From NCBI GenBank assembly GCA_046154665.1, contig JBJXFG010000009.1, positions 1 to 44,684 on the forward strand: a stretch of 44,684 bases of DNA, written 5' to 3'. This document shows, piece after piece, positions 37,662 to 44,684 of this stretch. The notes beneath the pieces were generated by a model, which saw only the letters and a list, made by a program, of their open reading frames with translations, had not been told where the DNA came from and made no database searches. This stretch comes from JAFLCM01 sp046154665 (lineage in GTDB: Bacteria > Planctomycetota > Phycisphaerae > Phycisphaerales > UBA1924). Every line of letters begins with the position of its first letter. Position 1 is the stretch's first letter. A program made the translations under genes and the position numbers.

Positions 37662-38806
37662 CGCCAGCCGAGATCGACCGGGGCGGATTGACAGACCAGA
37701 ACCGCGAGCGTGAGCACGCGGCACGAGTGATCAGCAGGCGGAAAGCGCTGGGCGCGATCGCCGCGGGGACCGCGGGCGGCGTGTTGGCGGGCGGGGCGAT
37801 ACTGGGAACGGCGTCGTGTTCGCGCGGCCCGGCGCGAGCGGCGAATGAGATGGTGCTGTACTCGTCGGTGGACGACGTGTTCCTGCGCCCGATCATCGCG
37901 CGTGCGGAGCGTGAACTCGGGCTGAAAGTGCTGATCAAGGGCGATACCGAGGCGACCAAGACGACGGGGCTGGTGGAGCGGCTGCGTGCCGAGCACGCCG
38001 CCGGCACCGGAGGCGCGGACGTTTGGTGGTCGAGCGAGCCGTTCCTGACGATCGCGCTGGCGGACGAGGGCGTTTTTGTGCCGATGCGGGACGACGTCTT
38101 CGGCGATCTGCCGAAGGAACACCGCGGCGAGGGGAACCTGTGGGGGTGCTTCGCGGAGCGGGCGCGGGTCATCGTGACTCCTGAAAGCCAGCGATACCAC
38201 ATCGACAACGCCCCGGTGGGGTTGCTTTCGGATCGCTTCATCCGAAGCCGACCGGCGATCGCCCGCGCTTCGTTCGGCACCACGCGAGGCCACTTCGCGG
38301 CGGTGCTGGCCCATATCGGCGAAGAGCGATATCTCACATGGCTGCGGAGCCTCCAGACTTTCGGGATGATTCTCGTCGACGGCAACTCGGCGGTGGTCCG
38401 AACCGTCGCTTCGGGTGCAACTGGCGTGGGCCTCACCGATACCGACGACGTGTGGAGCGGTCAACGCGAGGGCTGGCCGGTCACGTGCATGCCGGCGCTC
38501 ATCGACGGCTGGGGCCCGCTGATGATCCCCAACACCGCGGCGCTTGTGAAAGGCGGGGCCAACCCGAAGGGCGCGGCGGCGCTGGCGCGGTTCATCATGT
38601 CGGAGGCGGTTGAACGGGCGCTGATGGAATCCGACTCGCACAACATGCCTGTGCGGGCGGCGCTGCTGGCCGAGATGCGGTCCGGGCCTCTGAAGAAGTT
38701 CGTGGTGGGTTTGGGCGAGTCGCCACGGGTGAGCCCGACGCTCCGTGAGATCGCCGACGCGGCCCCGCGTGCGGTCGAGCTTGCCCGCGCGGAGGGTCTG
38801 GCGTGA
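37658..38806 (+). CDS. Tat-exported lipoprotein, ABC-type solute-binding protein (iron/FbpA-like class)
   Basis: This is an extracytoplasmic receptor for an ABC importer, by fold closest to ferric-iron/thiamine/putrescine binding proteins. It begins with GTG at 37658, overlapping the upstream stop. A twin-arginine signal (SRRKALGAIAAGTAGG, RR at 27-28) and a lipobox Cys54 (GTASC) predict Tat export and lipid anchoring. Lobe landmarks are VLYSSVDDVFLRPIIARAER (67-86), GADVWWSSEPFLTIALADEG and a C-lobe with GPLMIPNTAALVKGGANPKG. The Tyr pair used for iron by FbpA is not obvious, so the ligand is uncertain. Its permease is fused to a propeller in the next gene, and the ATPase is not in the window. 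Confidence 0.88.
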   Translation: MTPAEIDRGGLTDQNREREHAARVISRRKALGAIAAGTAGGVLAGGAILGTASCSRGPARAANEMVLYSSVDDVFLRPIIARAERELGLKVLIKGDTEATKTTGLVERLRAEHAAGTGGADVWWSSEPFLTIALADEGVFVPMRDDVFGDLPKEHRGEGNLWGCFAERARVIVTPESQRYHIDNAPVGLLSDRFIRSRPAIARASFGTTRGHFAAVLAHIGEERYLTWLRSLQTFGMILVDGNSAVVRTVASGATGVGLTDTDDVWSGQREGWPVTCMPALIDGWGPLMIPNTAALVKGGANPKGAAALARFIMSEAVERALMESDSHNMPVRAALLAEMRSGPLKKFVVGLGESPRVSPTLREIADAAPRAVELARAEGLA

Positions 38807-41550
38807 TGCGCCGTGTGCTGGGGCTGATTTCGCCGATGCTCGCCCTGGCGCTGGCGGTGCTGGTGGCGTACGGGGCGGCGTCGGCGTGTTTGCGCAAGAC
38901 TCCAAACTCCGGCGACGCCGCGCGATGGCCGATGCCGGTGAACCCCGGCGGCGGCGTGGGCGGGTCGGCGCTCGCGCCCGTCGGCGCGCCGTTGCAAGAC
39001 TGGGTCGGCGTCGCGGGCCGCACGCTGGCCCTCGCCGGGACGGTCGCGGCGTTCGCCACCCTGCTGGCATGGCCGGCGGCGTGGGCGCTGCGGGGTCGCC
39101 CGGCGCTGGCGGCGCTGATCGTGCTCACGCCGATGGTGCTGCCGCAATACCTGGTCTACGCCTCGTGGGGCGTGGCGCGGGGGCCGGGGACTTTTCTGGG
39201 CGATGCGTTGATGCGCGCGGGGCCGGAGTGGTGGTGGGAGGCGGCTCGCTGGGCGCAGGTCATCATCGGTATGGCGCTGTGGGCGTGGCCCATCGCGGCC
39301 CTGGCGTTGCTGCCTTCGCTGTCGCGCGTCGATGGTTCGATGATGGACGCGCTGCGTTTATCCGGCGCGGGGCCTCTGCGGCGGTCGATGGTGGTGCTCT
39401 CGCACGCGCGACGCGGGTTCGCGCTCGCGTTTTCGCTGGTGGCATTGATCATGCTCGGGAGCGCGGTGCCCGTCCACGTGGCGCAGATCGAGACGTGGTC
39501 GATCGGGGTGTGGCGGGCACTGATGGAGACCGGGGGCGGGGCGTCGGCGTGGCGCGCGGGCGTGCCGCTGATGGTGGTGACGGCGGGGCTGGGCGGCGTC
39601 ATCGCGTGGCTGGCTTTGCGCGGGGCGCGGTACGACGACGCGGACGAGCCCACGGAGTTGTTCGAGGCCCGCCGCGAAAAGAACGCCGCGACGGGCATCG
39701 CGTCGGCGGTGTGGGCGCTCTCGGTGCTCGTGCCGGGGGTGATGCTGCTGGTGTTCCTGAAGCAGTGGAGTTCGCTGGGGCGGTTCTGGGCCGAGTGTTC
39801 CGAGGCGGTGTGGTTCAGCGTCGGGTGCGCGGCGGTGGTCGCGGCGATCGTGGCGCTGGTGGCGGTGTCGTCGGCGGCGGGGTTCGCCGGGGGTTCATCG
39901 GGCGCGGCGCGGACGGGGCTCGTGGCGTGGGCGGGGCTCGCCATGGTGCCCGGCGTGTTAACCGGCTCGGCGCTGCTGTCGGCGTCGCTGGGCGAGCCGT
40001 GGCTCGGGTGGTTGGGCGATTCGCCGGCGGGGCTGGTGGTGGGGCACGTGGCGCGGTTCGGCGTGGTGGGGGCGATGGCGGGGTGGTGGGTGTCTCGGGG
40101 TGAGGCCCGGGCGCTTCGGGACACGCGGGCCATGCTGGGCGATTCGCTCGGGTCGTGGTGGTCGGCGGTCGGGGTTCCCGGCGTGGGGGTGTTTGCGTGC
40201 GCCGGGCTTGCTGCCGGTATGCTGAGCGTTCATGAGATCGAAAGCGCCGTCATCCTGGCGCCCGCCGGTGTGTGGACCCTGAGCCAGCACATGCTCAACC
40301 TGCTGCATTACCTCCGCGACGAACAACTGACGGCGGGGACGCTTTGGCTGCTCGGGCTTGGCGTGATCGGCGCGGCGCTGGGGCTGGCGGGGCTGCGCCT
40401 CGGCGGTTCGCTGCGCGGCGCGGCGGTGCGATTCGCCAAGGCCGGGGTGCCGATGCTGGCGCTGGCGGTGCTGATGCTCGGTTGCTCGCGGCGAGAAGAG
40501 AGCGGTGCCGAGGCGCTTGAAGATGTGCGTCTGCTCGGTGAAGCGGGCCGCGCGCCGGGCCAGTTCGTCAAGCCGCGCTGCATCGATACCGACGGCGAAC
40601 GGCTCTTTGTCATTGACATGACGGGGCGCTGCCAGGTGCTCACGCTCGAAGGGGACCCCGTTTCATGGTGGCACATGCCGGCGCTCGACCGCGGCAAGCC
40701 CACAGGTGTGACCTTTGTGCCGGGGGGCTTGGAGATCGGCGCGGGCGGGCGCGGGCCGATGGTGCTGGTGGCGGACTCGCATGAGAGCCGCGTCGCCGCG
40801 TATGCGGTTGCGCCGCGCGGCGAAGGCGAGCAGAGGGGCCCGCTTGACACGCCGCTCGCGTGGCAGTGGGGCGGCTACGGTGATCAGCCCGGGCGCTTCA
40901 TCTTCCCCTCTGATGTGCTGGTGGTCGGCTCGCGCGTGTACGTCTGCGAGTACGGCGGGAACGACCGCGTCAGCGTGTTCGATGCCCGCGGCGGGTTTCT
41001 GTTCTCGTTCGGCAGCGAGGGTGATTCTTCATCGGGTGAGGACGTGCGTTTCCGTCGCCCGCAGGCGCTGCTGTGGCACGCTGCGAGCGCGACGCTGGTG
41101 GTCGCCGATGCGTGCAACCACCGGCTGGGGCTGTTCAGCGCCGATGGGAAGCTCAAGCGCTGGATCGGGCGCGAGGGGGGACGGGGGGCGCTGCCGGGCG
41201 ATGGGCTGGGCGAGTTCAACTATCCGTTCGGGCTCGCGCAACTGCACGACGGCAGCGTGCTGGTGAGCGAGCAGGGCAATGCTCGGGTGCAGCGCGTCGA
41301 TGTCGAGCGCGGCGCGGGGCTGGCGTTGTATGGTCGGCGAGGTGCGGGTGACGATGAGTTTGATACGCCGTGGGGCATTTGTGTGGTGGGGGATCGCGCG
41401 TTTGTGTGCGACGCGGGGAAGCACCGTGTGGTGTCGTTTGTCGTGCCGGATGTTTCAATGGTTGCGGTGGGGCAGGCCTCCAGCAAGTTTTCACATGCAG
41501 TGGCAGGCTGGAAGCTGGCTCCACCGGATCACGGAGGTGACACGCCGTGA
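38803..41550 (+). CDS. Fusion of an ABC-type permease and an NHL beta-propeller lipoprotein domain
   Basis: Residues 1-555 form a two-module permease of the FbpB/ThiP class with about 12 membrane helices. EAA-like loops are visible around ALRLSGAGPLRRSMVVLSHA and ALRDTRAMLGDSLGSWWSAV. At 548-561 the sequence VPMLALAVLMLGC looks exactly like a lipoprotein signal with lipobox Cys561. Residues about 575-895 are an NHL six-bladed propeller: FVKPRCIDTDGERLFVIDMT, QPGRFIFPSDVLVVGSRVYV, FNYPFGLAQLHDGSVLVSEQ, FDTPWGICVVGDRAFVCDAG. Start is GTG 38803 or ATG 38806 (TGATG overlap), with GGAGGG upstream. The last ~20 residues derive from a repeat, and the stop overlaps the next GTG. No separate ATPase is seen. 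Confidence 0.88.
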   Translation: MMRRVLGLISPMLALALAVLVAYGAASACLRKTPNSGDAARWPMPVNPGGGVGGSALAPVGAPLQDWVGVAGRTLALAGTVAAFATLLAWPAAWALRGRPALAALIVLTPMVLPQYLVYASWGVARGPGTFLGDALMRAGPEWWWEAARWAQVIIGMALWAWPIAALALLPSLSRVDGSMMDALRLSGAGPLRRSMVVLSHARRGFALAFSLVALIMLGSAVPVHVAQIETWSIGVWRALMETGGGASAWRAGVPLMVVTAGLGGVIAWLALRGARYDDADEPTELFEARREKNAATGIASAVWALSVLVPGVMLLVFLKQWSSLGRFWAECSEAVWFSVGCAAVVAAIVALVAVSSAAGFAGGSSGAARTGLVAWAGLAMVPGVLTGSALLSASLGEPWLGWLGDSPAGLVVGHVARFGVVGAMAGWWVSRGEARALRDTRAMLGDSLGSWWSAVGVPGVGVFACAGLAAGMLSVHEIESAVILAPAGVWTLSQHMLNLLHYLRDEQLTAGTLWLLGLGVIGAALGLAGLRLGGSLRGAAVRFAKAGVPMLALAVLMLGCSRREESGAEALEDVRLLGEAGRAPGQFVKPRCIDTDGERLFVIDMTGRCQVLTLEGDPVSWWHMPALDRGKPTGVTFVPGGLEIGAGGRGPMVLVADSHESRVAAYAVAPRGEGEQRGPLDTPLAWQWGGYGDQPGRFIFPSDVLVVGSRVYVCEYGGNDRVSVFDARGGFLFSFGSEGDSSSGEDVRFRRPQALLWHAASATLVVADACNHRLGLFSADGKLKRWIGREGGRGALPGDGLGEFNYPFGLAQLHDGSVLVSEQGNARVQRVDVERGAGLALYGRRGAGDDEFDTPWGICVVGDRAFVCDAGKHRVVSFVVPDVSMVAVGQASSKFSHAVAGWKLAPPDHGGDTP
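41466..41524. repeat. GGCAGGC repeat forming the 3' end of the fusion gene
   Basis: The 59-bp inverted element starts GGTGGGGCAGGCCTCCAGC and ends GCTGGAAGCTGGCTCCACC. It encodes the last residues (VAVGQASSKFSH and AVAGWKLAPP). The next gene's ribosome binding site (GGAGGTGA, 41533-41540) follows nine bases later. Confidence 0.7.
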
Positions 41551-44500
41551 TCGTCGGGCCGATCCAGTTCGACAGGCCCCTGTGGCTTTTGCTGGCGCCC
41601 ATCTGCTGGGTGCTGGTGTGGCTGATTTCGCGGCGCAGCCTCTCGGGGCTTGGCCCGGTGACGCGGCCCGTGGCGATCGGCATCCGTTGCCTGGTGCTCG
41701 GGCTGCTGGCGGCGGCGCTGGCCGAGCCGAACATCCGGCGCGTCGGCAAGGGCGTGTCGGTGATCGCGGTGCTGGACAAGAGCCAGTCGATGCCGCGCGC
41801 GGCGGGCGAGAAGCTGCGCGGCTATCTCGCCGAGGCGACGAAAGACGCCAAGCCCGAAGACCGCATGGGCGTGGTGACGGTGGCCGAGCAGGGCCGCGCC
41901 CAGGAGCTGCCCTCGACGCAGGTGTCGCCGGCGGTTCTGGTGGAGGATCGACTGAAGCGCGGCGACGACTGGGACGTCGGCCCGCGCGAGGCGACAAACC
42001 TGGGCGAGGCCGTGCGCCTGGCGATGGCCCTCAAGCCCGAGGACACCGCGGCGCGGATCCTGCTTTTCTCGGATGGAAACGAGAACGTCGGCAGCCTGCT
42101 GTCGGGCGCGGAGGCGGCGCGGGCGGCGGGGATTCCCATCGACGTGCTGCCCTCGCGCTACGACATCAAGAGCGAGGTGGTGCTGGATCAGATCGTCGCC
42201 CCCGCCACCGCGCGCAAGGGCCAGACCGTTGATGTGCGTCTTCTGCTCACGGCGACGCGGCCCACCAAAGGCAAGCTCGGCCTGCTGGTGAACGGCCGAC
42301 CCTACGACCTCAACGGCGGCGAGGCCGGCGCGCTGCAGAGCGTCGAACTGGCCGAGGGCCCCAACGTGCTCAAGGTGCCCGTCGAGATGCTCGCCGGGGG
42401 CCCGCAGCAGTTCCAGGCGGTGTTCGAGCCCGAGGACGCGGGCTCGGACATGTTTGTGCAGAACAACAGGGCCGAATCGGTGACGTTCGTGAGCACCGAG
42501 GGGCGGGCGCTGATCCTGGCGGAGAACGACAAGGCCGCGGCGTCGATCGCCGAGATGCTCGACGGGCTGCGCATCGGGGTCGACATCAAGCCGCCCAGCG
42601 AAGGGCCCGCGTCGATTGTCGAGCTGCAGCGCTACGACGCGGTGTTCCTCGTCAGCGTGCCCGCGTCGGCGTTCAGCGGGCGGCAGATTCAGGAACTCGT
42701 GTCGTACGTCCGTGATTCCGGCGGCGGGCTGGTGATGGTCGGCGGCGAGAACTCGTTCGGCGCGGGCGGGTGGATCGGGACGCCGCTGGCCGATGCGTTG
42801 CCCGTGCGCCTCGATCCGCCGCAGAAAAGGCAGATTCCCCGCGGGGCGATGGTGATGCTGATGCACTCGTGCGAGATGCCGCAGGGCAACTTCTGGGGTC
42901 AGAAGACGGCGCAGGCGGCGGTCGATGCGCTGAGCCGGCTCGATCTCATCGGGGTCATGGAAGCCCAGTTCGCCGGGCAGGGCTGGGTGTACCCGCTGTC
43001 ACCCAAGGGCGACGGCAGCGGGGTGAGCAAGGCGATCGCCCAGCTCAACTTTTCGGACATGTTTGACTACACCCCGCCGATGCAGGTGGCGCTCAAGGCG
43101 CTGCAAGAGGCCAAGGCGGGGTTCAAGCACATGCTGATCATCTCCGACGGCGACCCGCAGGGGCCGCCGCCCGCGCTGCTGGCGCAGTTCGTGCAGAGCA
43201 AGGTCACGGTGAGCTGCGTCGAGGTGTTCCCGCACGGGTCGCAGTTCGGTAACACGATGGCCAACATCGCCAAGGTGACGGGCGGCAACCACTACACCAT
43301 TAACACGCTGGGCCAGGTGGCCAAGCTGCCGCAGATTTTCATCAAGGAGGCTCAGGTCATCCGCCGCACGCTGATCTGGGAAGGCGACCCGATGCAGCCG
43401 GCGGTGACGGGGGCGAGCGAGACGATGCGCGGGCTTGGTGGCGTGCTCCCGCCGATCACGGGGTATGTCGTCACGGCGGATCGCGAAGGGCTGAGCCAGA
43501 TCACCAGCCGCGCGCCCGGCGAGAACCCGGACCCGATCACGGCGCAGTGGCAGTACGGCCTGGGCCGCGTGGTCGCGGTGACGACCGACAGCGCCGCACG
43601 CTGGTCGAGGTCGTGGCTGTCGTGGGCGGGGTTCCGCTCGTTCTGGGAGCAGCACGCCCGCTGGGTGATGCGGCCCAGCGGGTCGACCAACGTGAGCGTG
43701 GTGACGCAGTCCGACGGCGGGGTGACGCGCGTCGTGGCGACGATGCTCGATAACAACGGCGAGCCGCTGAACTTTGCGCGGCTGACGGCCAAGGCGGTCG
43801 CGCCGGACCTCGCGGGCGTGGATTTCGAGATGCGCCAGACCGGGCCGGGGCGCTACGAGGGGCGCTTCGAGAGCGGGAAAGAGGGCTCGTATCTGGTGAA
43901 CCTGCGGTACGACACGACAAGGCTGGGTGGGGGGGGACGCGCCGAAGCGGGCGCGGTGAACGCCGTGGGTGACGCGGGCTCGGTGCAGGTGGCGGTGACC
44001 AAGCGCGGGGCCGATGAGTATCGGGCCCTGCGCGACAACGCCGCGCTGCTGGAGCAGGCGGCGTCGGTCACGGGCGGGCGGGTGCTGCCCGATGCGCCGG
44101 CGGGCGCGGCGCTGTTCTCGCGCGATGGGCTGACGATGCCGGTGGCGCTGCGGCCCATCTGGCTGGCCACGGCGCTGCTGGCGGTGGGGCTGTTCCTGGT
44201 TGATGTGGCGGTGCGGCGTGTGAGGATTGATCTGGTGGCGATGGCGCGGGCGCTGCGCCGCGGCGTGAAGCGCGGGGCCGAGGCCCGCAGCATGGAGGGC
44301 GGGGCGCTGCTGAAGGCGCGCGAGCAGGCGCGGGCGCGGATGGGCGCGGGCGGGGCTTCGGCGTCGGCGGAGGGCGGCACGGAATCCACCTCGGCGGTGA
44401 AGTTTGACGCGGGCGCGAACACCGGGCCGGTGGCGCCGGTGGTGTCCGAGATGCGCGCCCCGGTCGAGAGCAAGGCGGCGAAGCCGGCCGAGGCGACTGA

Positions 44501-44582
44501 AAAGAGCATCGATGCGGAGCAGGGGATGTCGCGCCTTCTGAAGGCCAAGCGCAAGGCGCAGGAGGGGATGAAGGATGAGTGA
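41547..44582 (+). CDS. Large vWA-domain membrane protein with glutamine-amidotransferase-like region
   Basis: The 1011-aa protein has two N-terminal membrane helices (8-28, 42-60). A vWA domain follows with a MIDAS DxSxS at D77-S79-S81 (LDKSQSM), a conserved T in EATNLGEAV, and LLFSDGNENVG. A segment at about 330-420 resembles the ThuA/GATase-like class I fold (ILAENDKAAASIAEM, GGGLVMVGGENSFGAGGW). A second vWA-like part follows (MLIISDGDPQGPPP), then a beta-rich region and a C-terminal membrane helix (GLTMPVALRPIWLATALLAV). The tail is Ala/Lys-rich. It belongs with planctomycete BatA-like vWA proteins. It begins with GTG at 41547 behind a near-perfect GGAGGTGA site (41533-41540), overlapping the upstream stop. 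Its role is unknown, probably membrane complex assembly or stress response. Confidence 0.9.
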   Translation: MIVGPIQFDRPLWLLLAPICWVLVWLISRRSLSGLGPVTRPVAIGIRCLVLGLLAAALAEPNIRRVGKGVSVIAVLDKSQSMPRAAGEKLRGYLAEATKDAKPEDRMGVVTVAEQGRAQELPSTQVSPAVLVEDRLKRGDDWDVGPREATNLGEAVRLAMALKPEDTAARILLFSDGNENVGSLLSGAEAARAAGIPIDVLPSRYDIKSEVVLDQIVAPATARKGQTVDVRLLLTATRPTKGKLGLLVNGRPYDLNGGEAGALQSVELAEGPNVLKVPVEMLAGGPQQFQAVFEPEDAGSDMFVQNNRAESVTFVSTEGRALILAENDKAAASIAEMLDGLRIGVDIKPPSEGPASIVELQRYDAVFLVSVPASAFSGRQIQELVSYVRDSGGGLVMVGGENSFGAGGWIGTPLADALPVRLDPPQKRQIPRGAMVMLMHSCEMPQGNFWGQKTAQAAVDALSRLDLIGVMEAQFAGQGWVYPLSPKGDGSGVSKAIAQLNFSDMFDYTPPMQVALKALQEAKAGFKHMLIISDGDPQGPPPALLAQFVQSKVTVSCVEVFPHGSQFGNTMANIAKVTGGNHYTINTLGQVAKLPQIFIKEAQVIRRTLIWEGDPMQPAVTGASETMRGLGGVLPPITGYVVTADREGLSQITSRAPGENPDPITAQWQYGLGRVVAVTTDSAARWSRSWLSWAGFRSFWEQHARWVMRPSGSTNVSVVTQSDGGVTRVVATMLDNNGEPLNFARLTAKAVAPDLAGVDFEMRQTGPGRYEGRFESGKEGSYLVNLRYDTTRLGGGGRAEAGAVNAVGDAGSVQVAVTKRGADEYRALRDNAALLEQAASVTGGRVLPDAPAGAALFSRDGLTMPVALRPIWLATALLAVGLFLVDVAVRRVRIDLVAMARALRRGVKRGAEARSMEGGALLKAREQARARMGAGGASASAEGGTESTSAVKFDAGANTGPVAPVVSEMRAPVESKAAKPAEATEKSIDAEQGMSRLLKAKRKAQEGMKDE

Positions 44583-44684
44583 GCGAGCATCAAGGTTCGG
44601 CAGTTTCGGTGGGGCGCGTGGGCGCTCTTGGCTGTCTTCGCCCGAAGGGCGCGTGATCTTTGCCAGGGGCGGGGGGGGCGGCGG
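44575..44684 (+). CDS. Start of the next operon gene (3' partial)
   Basis: ATG at 44575 overlaps the vWA stop by eight bases, and GGAGGGG lies just upstream. The visible 36 residues (SERASRFGSFGGARGRSWLS, then SPEGRVIFARGG) have no recognisable domain. The frame runs off the window edge in a poly-G stretch. Continuation of the vWA operon is likely, and the identity is unknown. Confidence 0.4.
   Translation, partial: MSERASRFGSFGGARGRSWLSSPEGRVIFARGGGGG

Noticed and set aside
35772..37724. 650-aa minus-strand frame opposite the coiled-coil gene
   Set aside because: It is Leu/Arg/His-rich antisense of a coiled-coil gene with strong coding bias on the plus strand. No domain is visible.
38745..40103. 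452-aa plus-strand frame within the permease gene
   Set aside because: It is Gly/Arg/Val-rich with few hydrophobic helices, in another frame of a clear permease.

Overview
The window is GC-rich, gene-dense chromosomal DNA. It most likely comes from a member of the Planctomycetota, and a Phycisphaerae-like lineage is my best guess. Three things point that way. One protein joins TPR repeats to two RNA-polymerase alpha C-terminal domains. There is a planctomycete-style ECF sigma factor and a large von Willebrand factor A (vWA) membrane operon. Repeat families translate to peptides such as NPKRKRG and RARSVSDG, which I recall as common in planctomycete proteins. No rRNA, tRNA, CRISPR array, transposase or phage gene was recognised.

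Layout. 1-3.2 kb: end of an unknown gene, an Old Yellow Enzyme family reductase and an orphan oligopeptide-type solute-binding protein. 3.2-6.0 kb: a visibly A/T-richer island with three unfamiliar genes. Two form a tight pair: a ribbon-helix-helix protein behind a 14-bp palindrome, and a 556-aa protein with ACT-like and possibly TIR-like regions. 6.0-9.7 kb: pyruvate kinase, a membrane protein with a small gene nested in its tail, and an M28 peptidase. 9.8-14.6 kb: S1/P1 nuclease, PhnP-like phosphodiesterase, NUDIX hydrolase, a receiver-XRE regulator coupled to a HIT protein, and an orphan HicB. 14.8-19.2 kb: coiled-coil protein, HTH-like protein, HU/IHF, small lipoprotein, a 0.77-kb gap that may hold an RNA gene, and a lamin-tail protein. 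19.2-21.2 kb: an FRG-domain protein with a small partner, then the TPR-alphaCTD protein. 21.7-28.8 kb: isocitrate dehydrogenase, class III nucleotide cyclase, glycosyltransferase, a reversed HldE-like enzyme and a secreted protein. 28.5-35.7 kb: a frameshifted repeat exoprotein, a conserved unknown, an FkbM methyltransferase behind citrate synthase, guanine deaminase and an ECF sigma factor. 35.9-44.7 kb: one translationally coupled operon encoding a coiled-coil membrane protein, a Tat lipoprotein binding protein, an ABC permease fused to an NHL propeller, and a giant vWA protein, continuing past the window end.

Metabolically, pyruvate kinase, citrate synthase and isocitrate dehydrogenase supply lower glycolysis and the oxidative TCA entry. 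The heptose-type kinase/nucleotidyltransferase, glycosyltransferase and FkbM methyltransferase suggest surface glycan synthesis.

The most unusual genome-level signal is repeat DNA. At least five families of palindromic or inverted short-unit arrays sit in intergenic regions, abut start or stop codons, and are inserted in frame inside genes. Several are REPIN-like doublets of about 91-95 bp, and others are tandem 7-9-nt arrays facing their own reverse complement.
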